From contig DATFRD010000104.1 in the NCBI GenBank assembly GCA_035263645.1, positions 1-24,511 of the forward strand: a stretch of 24,511 nucleotides of DNA, written 5' to 3'. Shown in pieces: positions 8,239-15,536 of the stretch (the stretch's first letter is position 1; the number at the start of each line of letters is the position of its first letter). This DNA is from CF-161 sp035263645. GTDB taxonomy: Bacteria > Chloroflexota > Dormibacteria > Dormibacterales > Dormibacteraceae. The notes beneath the pieces are model-generated. The model was not told where the DNA came from and made no database searches. It saw only the letters and a list, made by a program, of their open reading frames with translations. Both the position numbers and the translations under genes were made by a program.

Positions 8239-10028
8239 GACGCCGAATTCGACCGCGCGGGCGGACGTCCGGTGCCGAGTCGCCGGTCGTCGGTGGAATT
8301 CGGCGGGGGCACGACCGGGAGCACGATGTGCGACGGGTACTCGGTGGAGTGGAGGACCGTCTGCCGCGCGACCGCGCGCCGGGTGCCGGTGCCGACGTCC
8401 TCGCCGGTGTTCAGGTTCCGGCTGAAGCGCGGGAAGCTGCTGCTGGTGACATCGAGCCGGATGCGGTGCCCGGCGAAGAAGACGTTGCTGGTCGGGTAGC
8501 AGCGGATCGCGTAGCGTGCCACCTCGCCGGGCTCGAGAGGGTCCTGGCGGTCGAGCCCGCTGCGGTAGCGAGCGCGGATGATCCCCTCGGCGAGGAAGAT
8601 CGCGCGCCCGTCCGGGTGGACGTCGGAGAGCCGGACGATCCAGTCGGTGTCGACGGCGCTGGTGGCAGCGTAGAGGACCATCTCGATCGGCCCTGTCACC
8701 TCCAGGTCCTTCTCGAGAGGCCGGCTCGTGTAGCAGAGGACGTCGTCCCGGCGCTCGAGCGGGCGCTGGTCGAGCGGGCCCGGGATCACCGGCTCGATGG
8801 CGTACCGGAGCATGGTCAGGATCGAGCTGTTGCCGCCGACGGTCGGCGCCGGGTCGTCCGGGTCGTAGTCGAAGCGGTCGGCCGGCTCGGCCGACGGTGC
8901 GTCTGCGCTGAGCGTCCCGTTGCCGGCCAGCGTGTTGGCGCGGCCCCGGCTGTGGAGGTAGAAGGGGGTGAACGCAGTGCCCGGCAGCGGCCACTCGTGC
9001 TCCCGGCGCCAGTCGTTGGCCCCGAGCCGGAACAGCGTGAGCGGCGGCTCCTCCAGGTAGCCGGTGTCGATGTCCTTCAACCAGTGGTCGTACCAGCGCA
9101 GCTCGTCATCCCGGATGAAGCGGGCTGCCGCAGGGCCGAGGTCGAGGCCGCCGACGACGTGCTCGACCTCCTCCTCGTGCGACCAGGGCCCCATGAGCAC
9201 CTTCTGCCCGGCGCGGGCGCGCTGGGTGGCGGCGCGCCGGGTCACCTCGTTGAAGGTCCGCAGGTGGGCGCCGGCATAGGCGTCGTACCAGCCGCCCTGC
9301 TGGAACATCGGCGCGGTCACCCTGTCGAAGAACCGGCGGTGGTCGTAGCGCGCCCAGTAGTCGTCGTAGGTCGGGTGCCGGAGCCAGTCGCGCCAGTAGT
9401 CGACCCGGCGGCCCAGCGCCAGCTCGTCGATCTCGATCAGCGGCAGGTGGCCGAGGACGCGGGGGTTGAGGATCAGCCGGCCGGCCGGCGGGTAGGTGAC
9501 GACGCCGATGGTGCTGTTCCAGATCAGGCTGCCGCCCACGGAGAGCGCGAGCTGGAAGGCGCCCCCGATGTAGTGGCAGTCGCCGAAGTAGTCGTCCATG
9601 ATCACGTGCGGCGCCATGCACGTCAGGTTCGGGTGCTGGAGCGGCACCACCTGCCACTGGACGATGGCGCCGTAGGAGCGGCCCCACGTCCCCACCCGCC
9701 CGCTGCACCACGGCTGTGCGACCGCCCAGTCGAGGCTGTCGTAGGCGTCACGGCCGTCCTCGTAGGCAGAGAAGCGGCCCTCGGACTCGTAGCGCCCGCG
9801 CACGTCCTGGACGACCGCGGCGTAGCCCCGCTCGGCAAACCAGACGCCCCAGGCGATGAAGCGGTCCCGGGTGCTCTCGTAGGGCGTCCACTGGTAGACG
9901 ACCGGCCACGTCCCCGGGACCGTCGGCAGGTAGACGTCCGCGCTGAGCGTCACGCCGTCGCGCGCCGGAACCCGCTGGTCGTGGAGCAGGCGCACGTCGT
10001 AGCGCGGCCGGCTCGGCCCGCGCGTCAG
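8235..10028 (-). CDS. CocE/NonD-family alpha/beta-hydrolase 2, probable CTG start
   Basis: A 597-residue CocE/NonD-family hydrolase, paralogous to the one at 5155-7074. The inferred triad is Ser118 in WGRSYG, Asp249 in GGWYDAY and His284 in GPWSH. The C-terminal jelly-roll ends with SSSFPRFSRNLNTGED. No ATG, GTG or TTG lies at the expected N-terminus. The favoured start is a CTG at 10028 that overlaps the gntR stop as CTGA, preceded at five bases by GGGAGGAG (10041 to 10034). It gives an N-terminus matching the paralogue, with RDGV starting at residue 23 here and 21 there. The alternative GTG at 9995 has no ribosome binding site and would remove 11 residues. The frame is open back to 10103 inside gntR. 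The substrate is unknown; an ester or amide of the compound handled by this module is likely. Confidence 0.88.
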   Translation of the reverse strand: MTRGPSRPRYDVRLLHDQRVPARDGVTLSADVYLPTVPGTWPVVYQWTPYESTRDRFIAWGVWFAERGYAAVVQDVRGRYESEGRFSAYEDGRDAYDSLDWAVAQPWCSGRVGTWGRSYGAIVQWQVVPLQHPNLTCMAPHVIMDDYFGDCHYIGGAFQLALSVGGSLIWNSTIGVVTYPPAGRLILNPRVLGHLPLIEIDELALGRRVDYWRDWLRHPTYDDYWARYDHRRFFDRVTAPMFQQGGWYDAYAGAHLRTFNEVTRRAATQRARAGQKVLMGPWSHEEEVEHVVGGLDLGPAAARFIRDDELRWYDHWLKDIDTGYLEEPPLTLFRLGANDWRREHEWPLPGTAFTPFYLHSRGRANTLAGNGTLSADAPSAEPADRFDYDPDDPAPTVGGNSSILTMLRYAIEPVIPGPLDQRPLERRDDVLCYTSRPLEKDLEVTGPIEMVLYAATSAVDTDWIVRLSDVHPDGRAIFLAEGIIRARYRSGLDRQDPLEPGEVARYAIRCYPTSNVFFAGHRIRLDVTSSSFPRFSRNLNTGEDVGTGTRRAVARQTVLHSTEYPSHIVLPVVPPPNSTDDRRLGTGRPPARSNSAS

Positions 10029-10705
10029 GGGTTCTCCTCCCGCCAGTCGACCACGATGTGCTCGTGGAGCAGCTCCAGGAGCCGCTGCTCGTCCTGGTCG
10101 CACACCGCGGCGTACAGCTGGCGGTGCTCGGCCACGATCTGCCTCAGGTCCTGGCTCCGCCCGTGCCGGTGGAAGTAGGCGCGGATCCGCGGCTCGATGG
10201 CGAGCCAGATCTGGAGGGCGTGGGGGAGGCCGGCGTTCTCGAGCACCAGCTGGTGGAAGCGGATGTCCGTCTCCACCACCCGTCTCAGGTCGCCGTCATC
10301 GGCGCCGCGGCGCATGTCCTCGATGACGTCGCCCAGCGCGTCGATGGCGGACCGGTCCATCCTCCGCATCGCGCGCGGGAAGCAGAACTGCTCGATCGAG
10401 AGCCGGATCGGGATGAGCACCCGGTGGACCTCCTCCTCGGAGACCCCCAGCACCTCACTGCCGCGGTAGGGGAAGGAGGCGACCAGCCCCTCCTGCTCCA
10501 GCTGGCGCAGCGCCTCTCGGACGGGTCCTCGACTCACCTCGAAGCGCTGGGAGAGCTCCTCCTCGAGCAGTCGAGCGCCCGGCGCGAGCTCGCCCTGGAC
10601 GATCGCGTCGCGAAGCTGCTTGACGACCATCTGGCGGAGCGAGCGCGCGTCGCGGGGGAAAGCTCGAAGGTTCGAAGGCGGCTCTCGGCGTGGCGCCTCC
10701 TTCAC
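10025..10705 (-). CDS. GntR-family transcriptional regulator, FCD subfamily
   Basis: A 226-residue regulator. A winged helix-turn-helix occupies about residues 20-85 (SLRQMVVKQLRDAIVQGEL, then SQRFEVSRGPVREALRQLE, then a wing FPYRGSEV). A C-terminal all-helical FCD effector domain occupies about 90-220. Asp147, His151 and His194, plus His214 or His216, are the residues that coordinate a metal and carboxylate ligands in FCD proteins. The start is GTG at 10705. It is the first gene of the minus-strand operon and its stop overlaps the next start. A palindromic operator lies 19-34 bases upstream, so it probably represses itself and enolase 2 until a carboxylic-acid inducer binds. The same operator sits upstream of hyuB. 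FCD regulators next to enolase-type dehydratases usually sense sugar acids or related carboxylates. Confidence 0.92.
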   Translation of the reverse strand: MKEAPRREPPSNLRAFPRDARSLRQMVVKQLRDAIVQGELAPGARLLEEELSQRFEVSRGPVREALRQLEQEGLVASFPYRGSEVLGVSEEEVHRVLIPIRLSIEQFCFPRAMRRMDRSAIDALGDVIEDMRRGADDGDLRRVVETDIRFHQLVLENAGLPHALQIWLAIEPRIRAYFHRHGRSQDLRQIVAEHRQLYAAVCDQDEQRLLELLHEHIVVDWREENP

Positions 10706-10720
10706 GTCCCGCGATGCTCA

Positions 10721-10763
10721 CGCTGATTGTTGACAATCACCAAGACGGCTTCTAGCCTAGCAG
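10721..10763 (+). promoter_or_regulatory. Promoter of enolase 2/transporter operon with -35 inside the operator
   Basis: A perfect -35 TTGACA (10730-10735) is followed after 17 bases by TAGCCT (10753-10758). The -35 lies inside the operator palindrome, so bound regulator would block RNA polymerase. The region from 10721 to 10763 repeats the layout at the left edge of the window, where TAGCGTAGCAG corresponds to TAGCCTAGCAG here. The expected transcription start near 10765 leaves a leader of about 39 bases before the ATG at 10804. Confidence 0.65.
10724..10739. promoter_or_regulatory. Operator palindrome between gntR and enolase 2
   Basis: TGATTGT-TG-ACAATCA is a perfect 7-bp inverted repeat with a 2-bp centre. 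It is located 19-34 bases upstream of the gntR start and overlaps the -35 of the divergent enolase 2 promoter. It is identical, on the opposite strand, to the palindrome at 64-79. Its position and FCD-type core support control by the adjacent regulator of both divergent units. Confidence 0.75.
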
Positions 10764-10803
10764 TGCTCAGCGGACCGGTGCAGCCCGCGCATGACGGAGC
10801 CAG

Positions 10804-11961
10804 ATGAAGATCACAGCAGTCCGCGCCACGGAGGTCTGCGTCCCCCTCAAGGAGCCGGTCGTCTGGTCGGGGGGAACGCGGCACACCGCCTCCGGGCTGC
10901 TCGTCGAGCTCGAGACCGACGAGGGGGTCACCGGGATCGGCGAGTGCCCGGGCCCGACCCTGCCGACCATCAGGAGCGCGGTCGAGCGCGAGCTCGCGCA
11001 GTTCCTGATAGGCCAGGATCCCTATCGCGTGGAGTGGCTCGTCCACCGCATGGAGGAGTTCACCAGGAACTGGGCCCAGATCGGCAGGTACGCGATCGCG
11101 GGACTCGAGATGGCCCTCCTCGACCTCAAGGGCAGGGCGCTGGGGATCCCGGTGGCCGATCTCCTGGGCGGGTTCTGCCGGGACCGCGCCGCCGCCGCCG
11201 GCTACCTGTTCATCGACACGCCGGAGCGAAACGCCGCCAGGGCCCGGGAGTTCGTGGCGCGCGGCTTCGGGGAGCTGAAGCTCAAGGTCGGCCGCAACCT
11301 CGAGCAGGACCACGACTCGCTGGCCGCCATTCGCGAGGCAGTCGGCACCTCCGTCCCGATTCGTGTGGACGCCAACATGAACTGGAGCGTCCCGACCGCC
11401 ATCAAGTGGATCCGCGCGCTCGAGCGCTTCGACCTCCAGTACGTCGAGCAGCCGGTGCCCGACTTCGACATCGAGGGCCTGGCCACCGTGCGGCGCGCCG
11501 TGGCGACGCCGATCGCGGCCGACGAGGCCTGCACCGACCTGCGGTCGGTCCTGCAGCTGATCGAGCACGAGGCCTGCGACGTCTTCGTCGTCTACCCGTC
11601 GGAGGCCGGCGGTCTCAGCCGCGCCCGCCAGATCGCCAGCCTGGCCGATGCGGTCGGCAAGTGGTGCGTGATCGGCAGCTGGGCCGAGCTCGGCGTGGCG
11701 ACGGTGGCCAACGCCCACGTGACCGCATCCTCGTCGAACTTCCCGTTCGCCAGCGACACCCACTACCCGCTGCAGGCGGAGGACGTGCTGGCGGTGGAGC
11801 TGGACTTCAGCGGGGGCGGGCTGTGCGTGCCGCGCGGTCCGGGGCTCGGCGTCGAGCTGGACAGGGAGAAGGTGGCCCGGCTCGCGCAGGCGCGGCTCCG
11901 ACAGTCGGTGTTCTTCGACGACATCAACGGGGAGGCCCCCCGGGTGGGCCGGATTCTCTGA
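10804..11961 (+). CDS. Enolase-superfamily protein, muconate-lactonizing-like (enolase 2)
   Basis: A 385-residue enolase-superfamily protein with the capping domain (MKITAVRATEVCVPL...) and the barrel. The KxK motif is Lys159/Lys161 (ELKLKVG). Metal ligands are Asp189 (VDANMNW), Glu215 (VEQP) and Asp240 (AADEAC). This D/E/D set and KxK are typical of the muconate-lactonizing/dipeptide-epimerase/hydroxyproline-enzyme subgroup. The lysine expected on the sixth strand is absent: Tyr264 lies where the pattern I-K-x-x-x-x-GG would place it (VVYPSEAGGL). It may therefore be a one-base dehydratase, epimerase or syn-eliminating enzyme. A GGAG site (10796-10799) precedes the ATG. It is the first gene of a unit with the transporter genes (17-base gap to the next), suggesting it acts on the imported solute or an early product. 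Confidence 0.85.
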   Translation: MKITAVRATEVCVPLKEPVVWSGGTRHTASGLLVELETDEGVTGIGECPGPTLPTIRSAVERELAQFLIGQDPYRVEWLVHRMEEFTRNWAQIGRYAIAGLEMALLDLKGRALGIPVADLLGGFCRDRAAAAGYLFIDTPERNAARAREFVARGFGELKLKVGRNLEQDHDSLAAIREAVGTSVPIRVDANMNWSVPTAIKWIRALERFDLQYVEQPVPDFDIEGLATVRRAVATPIAADEACTDLRSVLQLIEHEACDVFVVYPSEAGGLSRARQIASLADAVGKWCVIGSWAELGVATVANAHVTASSSNFPFASDTHYPLQAEDVLAVELDFSGGGLCVPRGPGLGVELDREKVARLAQARLRQSVFFDDINGEAPRVGRIL

Positions 11962-11978
11962 GTCAAGGAGGGTAAGAG

Positions 11979-13580
11979 GTGGCTGATTACCGTGTGACGC
12001 GCCGGGAGCTCCTGAGGCAGGGCAGCCTCCTCACCGCGGCCGGCCTGCTCGCTCCGGCGGCGCTCCTGGAGGCGTGCGGGAACACGAGCAGCAGCCCTAC
12101 CACCACCGGCGGCACGCCCAGGGCGGGCGGCAGCCTCACGTGGGCGCTGGAGCAGGATCCCACGTACCTGGCGCCCTTCGGCCCCATCCCGACGTCCAAC
12201 CACTGGGGCAACGAGCTCATCTACGACTCGCTCCTGCAGTGGGACAAGAACCTCACCATCCAGCCCGCGCTGGCCGAGTCCTACACGACGCCGGACAACC
12301 TCACGTACATCTTCAAGCTGCGCCAGGGCGTCAAGTTCCACAACGGCAACGAGCTGACGGGTGATGACGTCAAGTACTCCTTCGACCTGATCAGGAACCC
12401 GCCCCCGCCGGGAAGCGTCAGCAGCCTGGGGCAGGTGCCGGCGATCGCCTCGGTCGATGTCGTCGACAAGTACACGGTCCGCTTCACCATGAAGAAGCCG
12501 GACGCCTCGATGCTGGGATTCCTCGCCTGGGGCCGCTACTCGGGCATCGCTCCGGTCGACATGTACAAGCAGATCAACCCGGTCACGCAGGGGATCGGCA
12601 CCGGGCCGATGAAGCTGGTCGAGTACATCCCCAACGACCACCTCAGTTTCACCAGGTTCGCGGACTACTGGAACAAGCCGCTTCCGTACCTGGACCAGAT
12701 CCTGATGAAGGTGCTCCCGGACGAGCAGGCGCGAGTCGCGGCGCTCCGCTCGGGCGCCGTCGACGGCGCGACCCTCTCCGCCGACAGCGCGCGCGTCCTC
12801 GCCAGCGACAGGAGCCTCGTGGTCCTGAAGGGCCTGACGGCCGCCTTCCGTGAGATCCAGTTCACGATCAAGCCCGGCGAGAACAAGCCCTGGGCGGACA
12901 AGCGGGTGCGCCAGGCGATCAGCCATGCCATCAATCGCCAGGACATCATCGACAAGGTCTACGCAGGCGACGGCAAGTACAGCGGGTTCATCCCGCCCGG
13001 CTACGGCAAGTACCCGATCGCCGATGCCGACCTCGTCAGCAATTACCTCAAGTTCGACCTCAGCAAGGCGAAGCAGCTGATGTCCGACGCCGGCTTCAGC
13101 AACGGCTTCCCGATGACCATGCTCTCGATCGCGGCGCCGGCCGACATGACCCAGGCGGCCGAGGTCGTGAAGCAGCACCTGCAGCAGATCAAGATCGACG
13201 TCAGCATCCAGCCGCAGGACATCGGCACCTTCGCGAAGAACAACGGGAACGGCACGTTCGACTGCGACCTCACCTCGCGCGGCATGCGCGGCGACCCCAA
13301 CGGGTTCGTGGCCGAGTTCGTGTCGAACGCCAGGCTGTGGTGGCCGGGCTACCAGGTCCCATCCACGATCGCCGAGCTCATCTCGAAGGGCGTGGCGACG
13401 CCCCAGCCTGACCAGCGCTACCCGATCTACACTCAGCTCCAGCAGGCGCTCATGGACGAGATGCTCGAGATCCCGCTTGTCGCGGTGTACAAGTACCAGG
13501 TCGTGAACAGGCGGATGCACAACATGTACGTCGCGTTCACCGACTTCAACACGGGGCTGAAGCAGGCCTGGGTCTCGTAG
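11979..13580 (+). CDS. ABC transporter substrate-binding lipoprotein, family 5 (Dpp/Opp type)
   Basis: A 533-residue extracytoplasmic solute receptor of the family 5 group, which binds peptides, nickel chelates, oligosaccharides or other bulky solutes. The N-terminus holds a twin-arginine motif (R8-R9 in TRRELLRQG), a hydrophobic segment (about 16-30) and a lipobox-like LLEAC with Cys33 as the lipidated residue. A low-complexity Ser/Thr/Gly linker follows. Conserved family blocks include ALAESYTTPDNLTYIFKLRQ, GVKFHNGNELTGDDVKYSFD and VRQAISHAINRQDII. The start is GTG at 11979, with AAGGAGGG just upstream (11965-11972). It is followed by two permease genes, giving most of an importer. The ligand is unknown; regulation by the FCD-type GntR suggests a carboxylate-containing or N-acyl compound. 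Confidence 0.93.
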   Translation: MADYRVTRRELLRQGSLLTAAGLLAPAALLEACGNTSSSPTTTGGTPRAGGSLTWALEQDPTYLAPFGPIPTSNHWGNELIYDSLLQWDKNLTIQPALAESYTTPDNLTYIFKLRQGVKFHNGNELTGDDVKYSFDLIRNPPPPGSVSSLGQVPAIASVDVVDKYTVRFTMKKPDASMLGFLAWGRYSGIAPVDMYKQINPVTQGIGTGPMKLVEYIPNDHLSFTRFADYWNKPLPYLDQILMKVLPDEQARVAALRSGAVDGATLSADSARVLASDRSLVVLKGLTAAFREIQFTIKPGENKPWADKRVRQAISHAINRQDIIDKVYAGDGKYSGFIPPGYGKYPIADADLVSNYLKFDLSKAKQLMSDAGFSNGFPMTMLSIAAPADMTQAAEVVKQHLQQIKIDVSIQPQDIGTFAKNNGNGTFDCDLTSRGMRGDPNGFVAEFVSNARLWWPGYQVPSTIAELISKGVATPQPDQRYPIYTQLQQALMDEMLEIPLVAVYKYQVVNRRMHNMYVAFTDFNTGLKQAWVS

Positions 13581-13614
13581 AGGCTGCGCGGATAGGGAGC
13601 GGCGAGGCGAGCCG

Positions 13615-14565
13615 GTGACCGGGTACGTCGGCCGGCGGCTGCTGCAGCTCGGGCCGACGCTGTTCGGCATGTCGGTGGTCATCTTCCTCATGGTCCGCCT
13701 CATGCCCGGCGACGTCGTCGACGTCCTCACCGGCGGGGACGTCTCGATCACGCCCGAGCAGAGGGATGCGATCAAGCGATCGCTTGGCCTCGACCAGCCG
13801 CTGCCCGTCCAGTACGTGCACTGGATCTTCGGGATGGTCACCGGCGACCCCGGCTTCTCGCTCCGCAGCCATGAGCCGGTCTACACCATCCTCGGGCGGG
13901 CGCTGCCGATCACCGTCGAGCTCGTCGTCATGGCGATCGTGATCTCCGTACTGATCGGGATCCCCCTCGGCGTCGCCTCCGCCACCCGTGCCAACAGCGC
14001 CGGCGACTTCGGCGCGCGCGTGGGCGGCTTGATGGGGCTCAGCATGCCCAGCTTCTGGCTGGCCACGCTGATCCTGCTGTTCACGTCGCTGGTCTTCCAG
14101 TGGGTCCCCGCCGTCTCCTACGAGCCGTTCCTGAAGGACCCGATCACCAACCTCTCGCAGATGATCCTGCCGGCGCTGTCGATCTCGGTCTTCGTGATCG
14201 CGATCGTCATGCGCATGACGCGGGCCACGATGCTCGAGGTCCTGAGGCAGGACTATGTGCGCACCGCCCGCGCCAAGGGCGGCACGAGGCGCTCGGTGAC
14301 CTACCGCCACGCCCTCCGCAACGCGCTGATCCCGGTCGTGACCGTGGTCGGGTTCCAGGTCGGCACGCTGATGAGCGGCGCCGCAATCGTCGAGGTCATC
14401 TTCGGCCTGCCCGGCGTGGGCTACACGCTGATCCAGGCCATCTTCGGCCGCGACTACACGCTGGTCGAGACGACGACGATGCTGCTGGCCACGATCTTCG
14501 TCGTGCTGAACCTGCTGGTCGACCTCGCGTACGTGGTCATCGACCCGAGGATCAAGGTCCAGTGA
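13615..14565 (+). CDS. ABC transporter permease, DppB/OppB type
   Basis: A 316-residue inner-membrane permease. Hydrophobic segments lie at about 9-30, 98-122, 143-164, 180-202, 245-265 and 286-309, in the usual six-helix pattern. The cytoplasmic EAA loop (residues 214-240, YVRTARAKGG then YRHALRNALIP) contacts the ATPase. The GTG at 13615 gives the normal N-terminus (YVGRRLLQLGPTLFGMSVVIF). Its stop overlaps the start of the second permease as GTGA. It pairs with the next gene to form the transmembrane channel for the solute delivered by the upstream receptor. No ATP-binding subunit gene follows in the window. Confidence 0.93.
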   Translation: MTGYVGRRLLQLGPTLFGMSVVIFLMVRLMPGDVVDVLTGGDVSITPEQRDAIKRSLGLDQPLPVQYVHWIFGMVTGDPGFSLRSHEPVYTILGRALPITVELVVMAIVISVLIGIPLGVASATRANSAGDFGARVGGLMGLSMPSFWLATLILLFTSLVFQWVPAVSYEPFLKDPITNLSQMILPALSISVFVIAIVMRMTRATMLEVLRQDYVRTARAKGGTRRSVTYRHALRNALIPVVTVVGFQVGTLMSGAAIVEVIFGLPGVGYTLIQAIFGRDYTLVETTTMLLATIFVVLNLLVDLAYVVIDPRIKVQ

Positions 14566-15479
14566 GAGAGGTCGACGAGCTCGAACAGGTGATCGCGCCG
14601 GCCGGCGAGCCGGTGTCCGCCGCTGACGCGTGGGCACAGGTGCCCCGCGGATGGCTCCGGCTCCGCCAGGAGTGGCGCAACCCGATCGGCGTCGCCGGCG
14701 CGGTGATCGTCGGCCTCAACGTGCTGACGGCGCTGTTCGGACCCCTCCTCTGGCGGGTCGACCCGACCCTCCAGAACTACCATCGCCTGCTCGGGCCGAG
14801 CGCGACCAACCCTATGGGCACCGACGAGCTGGGCCGTGACCTCTTCGCGCGCGTGATCCACGGCTCCCAGGTCTCGCTCGAGGTGGGGGCGGTGGCGGTC
14901 CTGATCGCGCTCTCCGCGGGCGGGGTGGTGGGGCTCACCGCCGGCTACTACGGCGGGCCGGCCGACGCCGTCCTCATGCGCATCGTGGACGTCATGTTCG
15001 CCTTTCCGGGCCTGGTGCTGGCGATCGTCATAGCCGGCCTCCTCGGCCCCAGCCGGACCAACGCGATGATCGCGATCGGGGTCGTCTACGCGCCCGCCTT
15101 CGCCAGGGTGATCCGGGCCGCGGTCCTGGAGGTGCTGGGCCGGCCCTTCGTGGAGGCCGCGCGGGCCCTGGGGGTGGGCGCCCTCCGGATCATGGGCCGC
15201 CACGTGGTGCCCAACATCGTGGCCCCGCTGATCGTGATGGTCACCGTCTACCTCTCGACGGCCATCCTCAGTGAGGCGGCGCTCAGCTTCCTCGGGCTCG
15301 GGACGCAGCCTCCGGAGCCCTCCTGGGGCTCGATGCTCAACACCTCGCGGACCTACATGGAGCTCGCGCCCTGGTACGCGATCTTCCCCGGCCTCGCGAT
15401 CATGCTCGTGATCCTCGGCTTCAACTTTCTCGGCGACGGGCTCCGGGACATCCTCGACCCGCGCCTGCGGGACGTGTGA
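14562..15479 (+). CDS. ABC transporter permease, DppC/OppC type
   Basis: A 305-residue partner permease. It has the signature NPMGTDELGRDLFARVIHGSQ-type segment (residues 83-103), about six membrane helices starting near residue 43, and an EAA loop (FVEAARALGVGALRIMGRHVVP, about 196-217). SFLGLGTQPPEPSWGSML near residue 242 is typical of DppC. The start is the GTG at 14562 overlapping the preceding stop; the frame is open back to 14100, but that stretch is the other permease in another frame. The unit ends here, facing the convergent deacylase gene. An OppD/OppF-type ATPase pair would normally be next and is missing, so ATPases must be shared or encoded elsewhere, or the importer is incomplete. 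Confidence 0.93.
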   Translation: MREVDELEQVIAPAGEPVSAADAWAQVPRGWLRLRQEWRNPIGVAGAVIVGLNVLTALFGPLLWRVDPTLQNYHRLLGPSATNPMGTDELGRDLFARVIHGSQVSLEVGAVAVLIALSAGGVVGLTAGYYGGPADAVLMRIVDVMFAFPGLVLAIVIAGLLGPSRTNAMIAIGVVYAPAFARVIRAAVLEVLGRPFVEAARALGVGALRIMGRHVVPNIVAPLIVMVTVYLSTAILSEAALSFLGLGTQPPEPSWGSMLNTSRTYMELAPWYAIFPGLAIMLVILGFNFLGDGLRDILDPRLRDV

Positions 15480-15510
15480 GCCAGGAGATGGACGGGCTCC
15501 GCCTGGACAA

Positions 15511-15527
15511 CGGGCTGGCGCCGCCCG
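15511..15527. terminator. Possible weak bidirectional hairpin between convergent units
   Basis: CGGGC-TGGCGCC-GCCCG forms a 5-bp GC stem in the 57-base gap between the convergent permease and deacylase genes. There is no T-run on either side. It is in the right place to end both transcripts, but a stem this short is common by chance in such GC-rich DNA. Confidence 0.25.
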
Positions 15528-15536
15528 GTCGCGCTC

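Noticed and set aside
15488..15536. Possible small ORF starting ATG 15488 after the second permease
   Set aside because: The AGGAG abuts the ATG with no spacing, the frame runs into the convergent deacylase gene, and the translation has no recognisable family, so it does not support a truncated transporter ATPase.
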